From Ferribacterium limneticum (lineage in GTDB: Bacteria > Pseudomonadota > Gammaproteobacteria > Burkholderiales > Rhodocyclaceae), in NCBI RefSeq assembly GCF_020510625.1, contig NZ_CP075191.1, positions 1-64,000 of the forward strand: a stretch of 64,000 nucleotides of DNA. The letters run 5' to 3'. Both the position numbers and the translations under genes were made by a program. Shown in pieces: positions 47,214 to 63,399 of this stretch; positions within the stretch are counted from its first letter, which is position 1; each line of letters opens with the position of its first letter. The notes beneath the pieces were generated by a model. The model saw only the letters and a list, made by a program, of their open reading frames with translations. It was not told where the DNA came from and made no database searches.

Positions 47214-47914
47214 GGATTCTCCGGTTTCACGTGGAACGCCACAGGTTGCGGCGGTGTCGCTTGCGGGTTTTTGCGGAGCCATTCGACACGTGTCGTGATC
47301 TTTTGTTTCCAGTTTTCGGCGATACCCGGGGTGGCGGCCAGTTTTTCCAGATCGGCGAGCGCCGGACGATGGGCCTGCCAGCATTGCATGGCCTCGGCCA
47401 GGGTAAATGCCTCCGTAGCAGCCCGCTCGATATCTAGACTATCGCCCGGGGCAACCGTGCCCGGTGTGACGACGCGCCAATACCAGCCGGTCAGCCTTTC
47501 GTGGGCAATGAATTCCGCCATGCCCTCGCAGGCAAAGCGTTCGTCGATCTTCCAGCATGGATTGCGCGGCTGGCAAAGCTGCAGGCGGGCGCTGCCGAGG
47601 CGCCAGATATCGCCAATGCGGACATTGTTCTCGTCGAGATCGGCCGTCGAGATGTTTTCGCCCAGGCTGCCGATGACCAATTGGCCGGCGGCCTCGGGGA
47701 AGCGGGCGGCCAGGCGGGCGTAGTGGCGGGCCGGATAGAGATGGACCGCCTTGTCCGGGCCGCCATGTACACGGCGGTCGGCTTGCTGGTCGCCGACGAA
47801 GCCTTCGTAACCGAGTTCGAGAGCGGTGACGACTGCCTGCTTGTACATGCCGGTCGGCCGACCGGATTCAGGGAGCGGTCGAATACCGCCAATAAATAGG
47901 GAAACGTTTGCCAT
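47210..47914 (-). CDS. MOSC-domain protein, YiiM type
   Basis: 234 residues. The MOSC core (GDQQADRRVHGGPDKAVHLYP near residue 42, SLGENISTADLDE near 83, and the conserved Cys in QLCQPRNPCWKIDERF) is followed by the C-terminal 3-alpha domain seen in YiiM. Such proteins take part in molybdenum-cofactor-dependent reduction of N-hydroxylated compounds. The MFS gene follows with a 4-bp overlap. Near the C-terminus the codons for VAFHVKP contain a parS-like site. Confidence 0.9.
   Translation of the reverse strand: MANVSLFIGGIRPLPESGRPTGMYKQAVVTALELGYEGFVGDQQADRRVHGGPDKAVHLYPARHYARLAARFPEAAGQLVIGSLGENISTADLDENNVRIGDIWRLGSARLQLCQPRNPCWKIDERFACEGMAEFIAHERLTGWYWRVVTPGTVAPGDSLDIERAATEAFTLAEAMQCWQAHRPALADLEKLAATPGIAENWKQKITTRVEWLRKNPQATPPQPVAFHVKPENP
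47223..47238. promoter_or_regulatory. parS-like ParB-binding site 4 (inside the MOSC gene)
   Basis: GGTTTCACGTGGAACG, with the same 14-base core as sites 1 and 2. It lies within the last codons of the MOSC gene rather than between genes. Confidence 0.75.
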
Positions 47915-47932
47915 GGTGGCCCGATTTTGCCA

Positions 47933-48826
47933 TCAATTCCACAGCCACGCCGCGCCGCGGACCCCCGAGGAATCCCCATGAGTGGGCGGCAGGAATTTCG
48001 TGTAGATGACGTCAGAAAAGACATGCGGGCGGCAGCGTTCCGGCAGATTGGCATAAAGCCGTTGCAGGTTCGACAGGCCGCCACCGATCACGATGACTTG
48101 AGGATCGAGGATGTTGATGACCCCGGCCAGAGCGCGGCCGAGTCTCTCCTCATAACGTTGCAGCGTGGCATCACAGGCCTTGTCGTCGGCACTGGCACGC
48201 GAATCGATCTCGGCAGCATCCAGCGTTTCGCCGGTGTGGCGACCATGATCGGCCGCTAGCGCCGGGCCGCAAAGATAGGTTTCGATACAGCCCCACCGGC
48301 CGCAATAGCAGCTTGGCATCGGCAGGTCGTTGCCGCTCGCCAGCGGCAGCGGGTTGTGCCCCCATTCCCCGGCGATGGCGTTGGCGCCAGACAGCACCCG
48401 CTGATTGACGACGATGCCGCCCCCGACGCCGGTGCCGAGAATGATCCCGAAGACAACGCTGGCATCACGGCCGCTGCCATCGATGGCTTCAGAAAGCGCA
48501 AAGCAATTGGCGTCGTTGGCCAGCCTGACCTCGCGCTGCAATAGCGCCTGCAGATCGCGCTTCAGTGGCTTGCTGATCAGGCAGGTCGAATTGGCATTCT
48601 TGATCAACCCCGAGGCCAGCGATTCTGCCCCGGGAATACCGATGCCGACGCTGCCTCGCTGACCGAGCCTGGATTCGGCTTCTTCGACCAGTCCGGCCAC
48701 AGCCATCAGCGTCGCCATGTAATCGCCTTGCGGCGTCGCGATACGCTGGCGCAGCAATTCGCGGCCGTCATCGGCCAGCGCGATGATCTCGATTTTGCTC
48801 CCGCCGAGGTCGATGCCGAGTCGCAT
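47933..48826 (-). CDS. ROK-family sugar kinase
   Basis: 297 residues of the ROK fold. The phosphate-binding loop is GIDLGGSKIEI at the N-terminus, and the catalytic Asp is in ANDANCFALSEA near residue 105. The ROK signature GEWGHNPLP precedes a zinc-binding segment, CYCGRWGCIETYLCG. The sequence resembles Mak/NagK-like fructokinases and N-acetylglucosamine kinases, but the substrate cannot be fixed. The ATG overlaps the stop of the upstream gene by one base (TGATG). Confidence 0.9.
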   Translation of the reverse strand: MRLGIDLGGSKIEIIALADDGRELLRQRIATPQGDYMATLMAVAGLVEEAESRLGQRGSVGIGIPGAESLASGLIKNANSTCLISKPLKRDLQALLQREVRLANDANCFALSEAIDGSGRDASVVFGIILGTGVGGGIVVNQRVLSGANAIAGEWGHNPLPLASGNDLPMPSCYCGRWGCIETYLCGPALAADHGRHTGETLDAAEIDSRASADDKACDATLQRYEERLGRALAGVINILDPQVIVIGGGLSNLQRLYANLPERCRPHVFSDVIYTKFLPPTHGDSSGVRGAAWLWN

Positions 48827-49476
48827 CAGACTCGGACGGCGATGCCCTTGACGTTACCGTAGGTGGTGGTCAGGGTGCGCAGGACGCTGGCGCCGGCTTC
48901 GAGCAGCAGCATGAACAGGTTACGTTCGGTGTATAGGCAGACCGGTTGCCGGATGTCGTATTTCTCCGCGAGGGCGGGCGAAAGCTCGGCAAAACGCTGG
49001 TCGACGGTCACTTCGCCGGCGCTATAGCCCTCGCTCAGTTCGGAGTGCAGGCCGAGCACGGATAGGTACAACTTGCCGCCGATCTTCAAGCGGAGCAGCA
49101 ATTGGCGAACGACCTGACGCGCCTCCTCGTAGGGCATGGCACACAGGCCGCGGCGGACGACGATGATGTCGAAAGGTTCACCAGGAAATTCTTCTGGCAA
49201 TTCGGACAGCACGCAGGAGGCGAAGGAAATTTCTTCACGCAGACCCGAGGCCAGGATGCGACCCTCGACTTCGTGCAGGAGGCCGGGGTCATCAGCAACG
49301 ATGACCTGGGCACCCAGTTGGGCGAACTTGATCGCCATTTCGCAGCGTTTGTCGGACATGATCAGGACCGAAACGTGGTGCTCGACCCGCTGTCGCTTGA
49401 CGCATTCTTCGAGGGCGAAGCGTTCCAACTCGTCAGTCCCTGTCTCCAGTGGATTGGCGGTAATATTGATTGTCAT
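48826..49476 (-). CDS. Putative SAM-dependent methyltransferase-like protein
   Basis: 216 residues with a Rossmann-like pattern: VSVLIMSDKRCEMAIKFAQL, ADDPGLLHEVEGRIL, PFDIIVVRRGLCAMP and, near 150, LRLKIGGKLYLSVLG. These positions fit the SAM methyltransferase fold, but the glycine-rich motif I is replaced by LIMSDKRC, so cofactor binding is doubtful. The start at 49476 has a GGGGAG ribosome site. It is translationally coupled to the ROK kinase, which may mark a shared but unknown role. Confidence 0.6.
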   Translation of the reverse strand: MTINITANPLETGTDELERFALEECVKRQRVEHHVSVLIMSDKRCEMAIKFAQLGAQVIVADDPGLLHEVEGRILASGLREEISFASCVLSELPEEFPGEPFDIIVVRRGLCAMPYEEARQVVRQLLLRLKIGGKLYLSVLGLHSELSEGYSAGEVTVDQRFAELSPALAEKYDIRQPVCLYTERNLFMLLLEAGASVLRTLTTTYGNVKGIAVRV

Positions 49477-49559
49477 GTCTTGTCTCCCCGCTTTGCTTCA
49501 TTTTGCATGAAGGCCAGTCGCTGTGACAACATGGAATCGGCGCAGTGAAAGGAAAAACA

Positions 49560-49889
49560 ATGCTAGTTCGCTTTTTATCCAGTGAAACCGGGGAAATCCT
49601 GATGTTTGCCGAGGCGGCCAGGCCGCTGTTGCAGGCCATCGGCAAGGAAACCACGGCGCGCGGGGTTTTTACTCAGGAAGAGATGGCCGGCGCCGCACAG
49701 GCTTTGCGCGAGGCGGTGCAGCGGGCTGAGGCGCCGCCGCAGGATGACGAATTCGATGAAGCGGGAAAGAAAAAGGAGCCGGTGGTCGCCATTGGCCAGC
49801 GTGCCTGGCCCTTGATCGACATGCTTGAACGCTCCAGCCGGGGTGGCGCCAAGGCCAATATCGTCTGGGAAGCGTCGGCGGCGTTCTGA
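49560..49889 (+). CDS. DUF1840 protein
   Basis: 109 residues from MLVRFLSSETGEILMFAEAA, which matches the small DUF1840 family. The function is unknown. A flexible acidic stretch (PPQDDEFDEAGKKKEP) separates two helical parts. The ATG has an AAAGGA ribosome site; an upstream GTG at 49545 is less likely. It is divergent from the methyltransferase gene and converges with the hybrid kinase with 7 bp between. Confidence 0.85.
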   Translation: MLVRFLSSETGEILMFAEAARPLLQAIGKETTARGVFTQEEMAGAAQALREAVQRAEAPPQDDEFDEAGKKKEPVVAIGQRAWPLIDMLERSSRGGAKANIVWEASAAF

Positions 49890-49896
49890 ACGCTGG

Positions 49897-53490
<3,594 letters not shown>

Positions 53491-53514
53491 GGTCAAGGGG
53501 GTGGCGAATCTGGA

Positions 53515-54084
53515 CTAAAAGAGTTCGATGTCGTCGCTCTTTTCTTTCATTTCCGCCATGTACTTGTCGACGGCTTCCTGAACCGGCATGCCGTTCATCA
53601 CGGCATCGAACATGGCGATTTCTTCGCGGGTCGAATACTTGGTCTTGATCTTGTCCTGCAGGCCGACCCATTCGGCCGGATTGAACAGGCGGCGGCTATC
53701 GGCCACGAGGTCGCTGAGGTCACCCAAGCTGAGTCCGACGTGGGCAAGGCGCTGGACCAGCTTGTCATAAAACTGGAAAGCGATGATGGCTTGATGGACC
53801 ATGCCGGAAACGTGCTCGGAAACACCGGTCAGGTTCTGCTTGGCGACGCCGACTTCGCCCTGGTCGGGCAGGGTCTGGACGGTATCGGAGATCATCCGCA
53901 TGTAACCGGCCATGGTGGTGAAGGAGTCGGTCAGCACCTCGACGGAGGTGTTGCTGTCTTTCATCGCGGCTTCGATCTGCACGGCAGAAAGCTCGAGCAT
54001 CAGCACGGTTTCGCGGACCTGGCTCCAGTTGAGGTCCGGCATGTGGGCGCTGGTGCCGCGCGGTTGATTTGTCTCGTCTGTCAT
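53515..54084 (-). CDS. CheZ-like protein
   Basis: 189 residues, almost entirely helical. The centre carries HQAIIAFQFYDKLVQRLAHV, which resembles the glutamine-containing catalytic helix of the CheZ phosphatase family and its relatives in PAS/chemotaxis operons. A phosphatase acting on a receiver domain is plausible, since a hybrid kinase with two receivers follows after 24 bp. The start MTDETNQ at 54084 has an AAGGGGG ribosome site, so an upstream in-frame Met is not used. Classical CheZ assignment is not certain. Confidence 0.65.
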   Translation of the reverse strand: MTDETNQPRGTSAHMPDLNWSQVRETVLMLELSAVQIEAAMKDSNTSVEVLTDSFTTMAGYMRMISDTVQTLPDQGEVGVAKQNLTGVSEHVSGMVHQAIIAFQFYDKLVQRLAHVGLSLGDLSDLVADSRRLFNPAEWVGLQDKIKTKYSTREEIAMFDAVMNGMPVQEAVDKYMAEMKEKSDDIELF

Positions 54085-54121
54085 GTTTTCCCCCTTATTA
54101 GCCGTCAAACTATAGCGCAAT

Positions 54122-54484
54122 TCATCCTTGCCGTTCTATCAGCACATAGTGTTTGCGGACGGCTTCGAGGACTTCGAAAGTGCCGGTGAAACCGGCCGGG
54201 ATGATGCAGGCATCACCCGGCCCGAATTCGCTGGCTTGCTGGTCGTTGTCGGTGATCCGCAGGCGGCCTTCGATGACGCAAAAGAATTCATCCTTGCCCG
54301 GGCCGAAGGCGATGTTCCAGGCGCCGGGCTCGCACGACCAGATGCCGGCCGACAGATCGCCGTTGGCTGTCAGGAAGTGCTCCCAGGTTGTCCGCAGCGG
54401 GTTGCCCTTGACCAGTCGGTCCGGGCGGGGGCGGTCGTAGGCCGGGGTCGGCGTCTGCTGCGAGAAAACGGTCAGTTTTGGCAT
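54122..54484 (-). CDS. Cupin-domain protein
   Basis: 120 residues with a single cupin barrel: the first motif around GPGKDEFFCVIEGRLRITD and the second GPGDACIIPAGFTGTFEV. It resembles the EutQ-like or DUF861 cupins, many of which are unknown enzymes or binding proteins. Only some metal-ligand positions are present, so catalysis is doubtful. It lies next to the cytochrome gene, which ends 1 bp before its start. Confidence 0.85.
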   Translation of the reverse strand: MPKLTVFSQQTPTPAYDRPRPDRLVKGNPLRTTWEHFLTANGDLSAGIWSCEPGAWNIAFGPGKDEFFCVIEGRLRITDNDQQASEFGPGDACIIPAGFTGTFEVLEAVRKHYVLIERQG

Positions 54485-54485
54485 G

Positions 54486-54854
54486 TCACTTTTTGCCGCG
54501 TTTGTCGGCCTTGGTCCGCCAGCGGGCGAGATCGGCCTGGGTTGGTTCGCTGAATCGGCCGCCGCCGGCGTTGGCCATATGGATGACCGCCCGCGCCACT
54601 TCAGCGTCGCTCAGCGCCGGGTTGCCGCCCTTGGCTGGCATTTTCCGGACCCCGCCCAGCGCGGCTGGTACCAGGTCGTCAAGACCTTCGCGGACCAGTT
54701 TTCCCCAGCGCTTGGTGTCGCCGAAGACGGGCGCCTTGAATTTGCCGCTGCCGTGGCATTCGATGCAGGTTGCCGCATAGACCTCCGCCCCGGACTTTTC
54801 CTGGGCGAAGGCGGGCAGGCTTAAGGCGATGAGTAGCAGGGCAGGGAGACGCAT
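54486..54854 (-). CDS. Periplasmic c-type cytochrome
   Basis: 122 residues. A signal peptide (MRLPALLLIALSLPAFA) is followed by one heme-binding motif CIECH (CXXCH), at about residue 36, and a later Met (RKMPAKGG) that could be the second axial ligand. The layout is that of small class I cytochromes such as c5. An upstream in-frame Met at 54896 exists, but the signal peptide favours 54854. The redox partner is unknown. Confidence 0.9.
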   Translation of the reverse strand: MRLPALLLIALSLPAFAQEKSGAEVYAATCIECHGSGKFKAPVFGDTKRWGKLVREGLDDLVPAALGGVRKMPAKGGNPALSDAEVARAVIHMANAGGGRFSEPTQADLARWRTKADKRGKK

Positions 54855-54909
54855 GGCAAACCTCGGCGTTGGTCGGGCGACTATCTTAAATTCCACGGAT
54901 AATTAAGGC

Positions 54910-55620
54910 ATGAAATTTCTTTTCATTTTTGGCCTGATTTTCGGGGCGACCTTTGCCTTGGCGGCCCCTCCCCTGATCGCTGTCGATGTCGGTCACGGCG
55001 GCAAGGACACGGGGGCGATCAGCGCCCGGGGGCGGACCGAATTCGAATTCAATCGCGACTTTGCCGGGCGGCTGGCGGCGACACTGCGCGAACGTGAGCT
55101 CGGCGTCCGGGAGGTCAATTTCGATGGCAACATTGGCAGCTTGGCCGCCCGTCCGGTCGCGGCGATCGGCAGCGATTTCTTCATCGCCATCCATCACGAT
55201 TCGGTCGGCGAACCGTGGTTACTCGACTGGGAATGGAATGGTCAGCCGCAGCGTTATACCGAGGTCAAGCGGGGTTTCGGCATCTTCGTCTCGGCGCAGA
55301 ATCCCGATCTCGAAACCAGCCTGCGTTGTGCTTCGACCATCGGCGCGATGATGCGCCGGTCCGGCTTCGTGGCATCGGATTGGCATGCCCGCAAGCATGT
55401 GCCGGCCGATGCCGAGAATGGCGTCTGGTATTACGACAATCTGGTCGTGCTCTACCGGACGACCTTGCCGGCGGTGCTTTTCGAGGCCGGGGTGATCAAG
55501 CATCGCGACGAAGAGCTGGAACTGCTCGACCCCGAGCGCCAGGCGCGCATGGCCGATGCCGTGGCGACCGGCATTGCGGCCTGTCTGTTCGTCAGCGGAA
55601 CTGACAAGCCGGCCGAATAG
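54910..55620 (+). CDS. N-acetylmuramoyl-L-alanine amidase (Amidase_3)
   Basis: Cleaves the bond between muramic acid and the peptide stem in peptidoglycan. 236 residues. A signal peptide (MKFLFIFGLIFGATFALA) is followed directly by the zinc catalytic domain, with VDVGHGGKDTG, RTEFEFNRDFA, IAIHHDSV and the catalytic Glu in VLFEAGVI. Only this domain is present, without the AMIN domain of AmiC. It is divergent from the cytochrome gene and converges with murB. Confidence 0.9.
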   Translation: MKFLFIFGLIFGATFALAAPPLIAVDVGHGGKDTGAISARGRTEFEFNRDFAGRLAATLRERELGVREVNFDGNIGSLAARPVAAIGSDFFIAIHHDSVGEPWLLDWEWNGQPQRYTEVKRGFGIFVSAQNPDLETSLRCASTIGAMMRRSGFVASDWHARKHVPADAENGVWYYDNLVVLYRTTLPAVLFEAGVIKHRDEELELLDPERQARMADAVATGIAACLFVSGTDKPAE

Positions 55621-55626
55621 GCTGCT

Positions 55627-56640
55627 TCAGAGGAAGATCGGCTCCGGCGTCAGATCAACGCCGAATTTTTCCCGCACGGCGGCCTGCACGGCCGCCATGG
55701 TTCGCTGCACATCGGCGCCCGTTGCGCCGCCATGATTGACCAGCACCAGCGCCTGCTTTTCGTACATGCCGACCGGGCCGAGCGCCTTGCCCTTCCAGCC
55801 GGCCTGTTCGATCAGCCAGCCGGCAGCCAGTTTGACCCGGCCATCGGGCTGCGGGTAGCGGGGGAGTGTCGGGTAATCGGTAGCCAGGGCTTCGGCCTGC
55901 GTGGCTTCAACGACCGGATTGTGGAAGAAACTACCGGCATTCGGCGTCACAGCCGGGTCGGGCAGCTTTCGCTGGCGAACGGCGATGACCGCCGCGGCAA
56001 TGTCGCGGGCGCTGGGTGTGGCGATTTGGTGTGCCGCCAGTTCCTGTGCGACGTCGGCGTAACGCATGTTCGGCTGCCAGGCTTTGGGTAGTCGGAAAAC
56101 CACCGAGGTGATGGCGATCCGGCCATTCAAATGCCAGCCTTGCTGCTTGAACAGGCTGTCGCGGTAGGCGAACCGGCAATCGTCCCGATCGATGGTCAGA
56201 ACGGCCTTCTTCTCAAAATCCCAGGCGGTGACCGAATGCAGGCAATCAGCGACTTCCAGCCCGTAGGCGCCAATGTTCTGGATCGGCGCGGCGCCAACCG
56301 TGCCGGGAATCAGGCTCAGGTTCTCCAGTCCCGGCCAGCCCCGGCTTAATGTCCATTGCACGAAGTCATGCCAGTTTTCGCCGGCGCCGGCTTCGATGAA
56401 CCATGCCTCGGCATCTTCCTTGAGCAGTCGTTTGCCGGGGATAGCCATGTGCAGCAGCAGGCCATCGAAGTCGCCGGTCAGCACCAGATTGCTGCCGCCG
56501 CCCAGGATGAAGCGCTTTTCCCCGGCCAGTTCGGGTGCGGTCAATTGCCCGGGAGCGGTGATTTTTTGGTAGCGCGCTGCCCGACCGGGGAGGGCGAGGG
56601 TATTGAACGGGGTGAGGTCGACCTTGGTGCTGGGATTCAT
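55627..56640 (-). CDS. murB: UDP-N-acetylenolpyruvoylglucosamine reductase
   Basis: MurB makes UDP-MurNAc in peptidoglycan synthesis, using FAD and NADPH. 337 residues, the type I length (E. coli 342). It has the FAD-binding [17 protein letters not shown] near residue 45, [17 protein letters not shown] near 115, and a proton-donor region near [11 protein letters not shown]. The C-terminus ends LTPEPIFL. The start [15 protein letters not shown] is chosen; an in-frame upstream extension to 56757 lacks family similarity. It is convergent with the amidase and divergent from the ABC transporter. Confidence 0.97.
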   Translation of the reverse strand: MNPSTKVDLTPFNTLALPGRAARYQKITAPGQLTAPELAGEKRFILGGGSNLVLTGDFDGLLLHMAIPGKRLLKEDAEAWFIEAGAGENWHDFVQWTLSRGWPGLENLSLIPGTVGAAPIQNIGAYGLEVADCLHSVTAWDFEKKAVLTIDRDDCRFAYRDSLFKQQGWHLNGRIAITSVVFRLPKAWQPNMRYADVAQELAAHQIATPSARDIAAAVIAVRQRKLPDPAVTPNAGSFFHNPVVEATQAEALATDYPTLPRYPQPDGRVKLAAGWLIEQAGWKGKALGPVGMYEKQALVLVNHGGATGADVQRTMAAVQAAVREKFGVDLTPEPIFL

Positions 56641-56722
56641 AGGCAGGATTTTCGTCGATTTTTGCTCTGCTTTGGGCTTGCTTGTTGGTTGATGGCGGCC
56701 AGAGGCAGCGAAGGGTGCTTGA

Positions 56723-56740
56723 CCCGGGCAGCAGCCCGGG
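56723..56740. other. Perfect GC hairpin in the murB-transporter spacer
   Basis: CCCGGGC-AGCA-GCCCGGG forms a 7-bp perfect stem in the 167-bp space between murB and the ABC transporter. No T-run follows, so it is unlikely to be a terminator. Its role is unknown. Confidence 0.5.
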
Positions 56741-56807
56741 AGTACAACATGATCCATACGTGGCGACCGATTTTCGGCGCCCCGGACAACACCATGGCGA
56801 CACGATA

Positions 56808-58526
56808 ATGAAGCCGGCTGACCGACATCTCTGGCAGCGATTCTGGGCCATAGCCTCGCCGTTCTGGCGTCAGGATGAACGCCTGAAAGCCTGGGGACTG
56901 CTGGCGCTGCTGATCTTGCTGCTGTTGGGGCAGACCAAGTTTGCCGTGATGTTCAACGAACAAACCGGAGAGTTCACCTCCGCACTTGCCGCCCGGGACG
57001 AAGAGCGCTTCTGGAATTCGATCAAGTTCTGTCTGGGGCTGCTGGTCGCCGCCGTGCCGATCTACACCCTGTATTACTTCGTGCGCGATACCCTGGGCAT
57101 CCACTGGCGGCGCTGGCTGACCCACCACTTTCTGGAAAGCTATTTCAGCCACCGGCATTTCTACGAGTTGAATGCCAACGCCGGGATCGATAACCCGGAC
57201 CAGCGGGTGGCCGAAGACATCAATACCTTCACCCAGCGCTCGCTGTATTTCCTGCTCATTTTCATCGGCTCCATCCTGCAACTCGCCGCCTTCAGCAGTG
57301 TGCTGTGGTCGATTTCTCACGAGCTGGTCTATTTCCTGATTTTCTATGCGACAGGCGGAACGCTGATCACCATCTTCGTCTTCGGCAGCCGGCTGATGAA
57401 TCTGAATTTTCACCAGCTACGGCGCGAGGCAGATTTTCGTTTCAGCCTGGTCCGTGTCCGTGAAAATGCCGAGTCGATTGCCCTGTACCGTGGTGAAGCC
57501 CAGGAGCTGCAACAGGTCAGGCAGCGTTTTGCCGCAGCCTTCAAGAATTTCAAGCGCCTGATCCGCAGCCAGATGGGGCTCAATTTCTTCCAGCACGCCT
57601 ATGGCCTGATGACCATCGTGCTGCCCAGCGCCATCATCGCTTCACGGGTGCTTTCCGGTGAGCTTGAGGTTGGCCGGGCGATCCAGGCGGCTGGTGCTTT
57701 CGCGGCGATTCTCAGTGCCTTTTCGTTGATCGTCGAAAACTTCGAGAGCCTGAGCCGCTTCGCGGCCGGCATCGAGCGCCTCGATGCGCTGGCCCGCTTC
57801 CTGCCCGGCCATCCAGCCGGCTTTGCCCGCAAGGAAAGCACCATTCTGTCGGTGGATGCGCCCCATCTGACCCTGGAAAACCTGACGCTGCAGACGCCGA
57901 ATTACGAGCGGACACTGATCCGTGATCTGTCGCTGGCGGTCAAGCCGGGCGCGGGACTGATGATTGTCGGCGAAAGCGGCAGCGGAAAGAGTTCGCTGCT
58001 GCGCGCCATCGCCGGCATCTGGTACGCCGGCAGCGGCACCATCTACCGGCCGCAGCCGAACGACATCCTGTTCCTGCCCCAGCAGCCCTACATGCTGCTC
58101 GGCACCCTGCGCAGCCAGCTGCTTTACCCGCACAAGGAACGCTCGATTGCCGATGCACAACTGCTGAAAGTACTGGAAAAGGTCAACCTGCCCGATCTGG
58201 CCAATCGTTTTGGCGGACTGGATGTCGAAATGGACTGGCAGAAGGTGCTGTCCGTCGGCGAGCAGCAGCGCCTGGCTTTTGCCCGCATCCTGATCACCAA
58301 GCCCCGCTTCGCCATCCTCGACGAAGCGACCAGCGCGCTGGACAACGCCAACGAGGATGCCCTCTATCGGCTGCTGCAGGAAATGAACACGACCCTGGTC
58401 AGCGTCACCCATCGTCCGGCCATTCTCAAGTACCACCAGCAGGTACTGGAGCTGACCGGCAATAGCGCCTGGTTGTCTTATCCGGCCGCTGACTATTGCT
58501 TCAAGGCTGAGCGCGACGAGCCTTAG
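56808..58526 (+). CDS. SbmA/BacA-type ABC transporter (fused permease and ATPase)
   Basis: 572 residues: an N-terminal SbmA/BacA-like membrane domain of about six helices (residues 20-330) and a C-terminal ATPase domain with Walker [18 protein letters not shown] near 387, LSVGEQQRL near 483 and Walker [13 protein letters not shown] near 503. It is the YddA/Rv1819c arrangement. Related proteins import peptides, cobalamin or fatty acids. Here it lies next to metH, a cobalamin-dependent enzyme, on the opposite strand, which hints at cobalamin uptake but does not prove it. The start at 56808 is the first one that fits the family. Confidence 0.87.
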   Translation: MKPADRHLWQRFWAIASPFWRQDERLKAWGLLALLILLLLGQTKFAVMFNEQTGEFTSALAARDEERFWNSIKFCLGLLVAAVPIYTLYYFVRDTLGIHWRRWLTHHFLESYFSHRHFYELNANAGIDNPDQRVAEDINTFTQRSLYFLLIFIGSILQLAAFSSVLWSISHELVYFLIFYATGGTLITIFVFGSRLMNLNFHQLRREADFRFSLVRVRENAESIALYRGEAQELQQVRQRFAAAFKNFKRLIRSQMGLNFFQHAYGLMTIVLPSAIIASRVLSGELEVGRAIQAAGAFAAILSAFSLIVENFESLSRFAAGIERLDALARFLPGHPAGFARKESTILSVDAPHLTLENLTLQTPNYERTLIRDLSLAVKPGAGLMIVGESGSGKSSLLRAIAGIWYAGSGTIYRPQPNDILFLPQQPYMLLGTLRSQLLYPHKERSIADAQLLKVLEKVNLPDLANRFGGLDVEMDWQKVLSVGEQQRLAFARILITKPRFAILDEATSALDNANEDALYRLLQEMNTTLVSVTHRPAILKYHQQVLELTGNSAWLSYPAADYCFKAERDEP

Positions 58527-58544
58527 CCCGGCGCGCTCCATCCA

Positions 58545-62207
<3,663 letters not shown>

Positions 62208-62291
62208 GGATCACCTCGGCAAAGCGAAATTGCACCGGGGACGCCGCAAATGACAAACGGCGTCGCAAACCGGCTTGATATTTCAGGGTTT

Positions 62292-62370
62292 GCGAGCGCC
62301 GTTGAACATTGCCGAGCCTGGCCCCGTGTATCCATGAAAAAGCATGGAGAGGGTCGCAGCGCTCCTCGGC
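62292..62370 (-). ncRNA. S-adenosylhomocysteine (SAH) riboswitch upstream of metH
   Basis: Read on the minus strand, the leader starts GCCGAGGAGCGCTGCGACC, continues to GCCAGGCTCGGC and ends AACGGCGCTCGC. These are the core segments of the SAH riboswitch: GCCGAG pairs with CTCGGC and GAGCGC with GCGCTC as a pseudoknot. It ends 84 bp before the metH start. A further GACGCCG...CGGCGTC hairpin (62240-62264) lies between it and the start codon and may be part of the expression platform. Known SAH riboswitches activate genes of SAH recycling. Confidence 0.93.
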
Positions 62371-62422
62371 AGAAGCGTTAGTTTACCGGGGGCGGGTCAG
62401 GCTGCCAAGGGCATTGATTTAT

Positions 62423-62917
62423 TTAGCCTTTCACCGCGACGCGCTTGGAGGTCTTCTTGACGCCGCCGTGGCCGGTGTCGAAATGCACCATGAAGTAGGT
62501 TTCGTCCATCGGTGGCATGCCCTCGATGCGCCATTCCCAGACCTCCTCGCGCAAGTTGTCGAAGACGACTTTCGAACCCGGCGCGCCGAGCAGGCGGCGG
62601 ATGTCGTCCTTGCTCATGCCTTCGCGGACCTTGGCGTAGTTGGTGTCATTCAGGACCTGTTCGAGCTTGCTGACGACATGATCCTGGCCGAAAGTGATCA
62701 TGTAGCAGCTGCTGCCGTTCGGCTGGCGGGCGTATTCCCAGGTTGCCGTGCCGTCATCGTTCCAGTGGATGAAGCCGGGTTCGCCCATGCGGCTACGCAC
62801 TTCGGCCTGGGTCGTGATCCCGGGTTTGATTTCCTGCAGGTTGAAATAGTCGCAGGCGGGCAGGGCAGCGGCCACGATGGCGGTGGCAGCGGTGGAAATC
62901 CAGGCGGGTAGTTTCAT
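62423..62917 (-). CDS. BamE/SmpA-domain lipoprotein
   Basis: 164 residues. The N-terminus MKLPAWISTAATAIVAAALPAC has a lipobox-like cleavage site with Cys at about residue 22. Two BamE/SmpA-like units follow, IKPGITTQAEVRSRMGEPGF and VREGMSKDDIRRLLGAPGS, each followed by a Trp-Glu-Trp/Tyr strand (WEYARQ; VWEWRI). True BamE normally has one such unit, so this is a BamE-like envelope protein rather than BamE itself. The start at 62917 is preferred over an upstream Met. It lies upstream of metH on the same strand but behind a separate leader. Confidence 0.82.
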   Translation of the reverse strand: MKLPAWISTAATAIVAAALPACDYFNLQEIKPGITTQAEVRSRMGEPGFIHWNDDGTATWEYARQPNGSSCYMITFGQDHVVSKLEQVLNDTNYAKVREGMSKDDIRRLLGAPGSKVVFDNLREEVWEWRIEGMPPMDETYFMVHFDTGHGGVKKTSKRVAVKG

Positions 62918-63000
62918 GCGGGCTCCAAGGCGAGGCGGCAAGGCAGTTTACGCTTTCCCAAGCTTGCTTTCATAATATCGGACTCCTCTAATTTTCGGAT

Positions 63001-63399
63001 ATGCCGATGCAGCACCTCGATCCCCTTGCCGCACACGCTTTCCTGCAGCATGAGCCGCAAGCCGTGTTGGTCGATTGCCGGACGGAAATCGAGCATATGT
63101 ACGTCGGTCACCCGGCCGGCGCCGAGCATGTCGCGTGGCAGGAGGGGCCGGACTGGGAAATCGATCCGGAATTCGCCGACAAGGTGAGGCGTCTGGTGAG
63201 CGCCGACCTGGCGCGGCCGGTGCTGCTTATTTGTCGCAGTGGTCATCGCTCGCTGCATGCCGCAGAAGCGCTTGAGGCAGCGGGTTTTACCAATGTGATC
63301 AACGTGCTTGAAGGCTTCGAAGGGCCGCTTGATGATGATTATCATCGTGGCACACTGGGTGGCTGGCGCTTCCGCGGCCTACCTTGGTACCAGTCGTAG
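63001..63399 (+). CDS. Rhodanese-domain protein
   Basis: A single rhodanese domain, 132 residues. The active-site loop is LLICRSGHRSLHAAEAL near residue 78, with catalytic Cys; the N-terminal VLVDCRTEIEHMYVGHPAGA is typical. These proteins transfer sulfur, for example from thiosulfate, or bind other groups. The last 21 bases overlap the 3' end of the opposing MFS gene. It is divergent from the BamE-like gene. Confidence 0.92.
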   Translation: MPMQHLDPLAAHAFLQHEPQAVLVDCRTEIEHMYVGHPAGAEHVAWQEGPDWEIDPEFADKVRRLVSADLARPVLLICRSGHRSLHAAEALEAAGFTNVINVLEGFEGPLDDDYHRGTLGGWRFRGLPWYQS

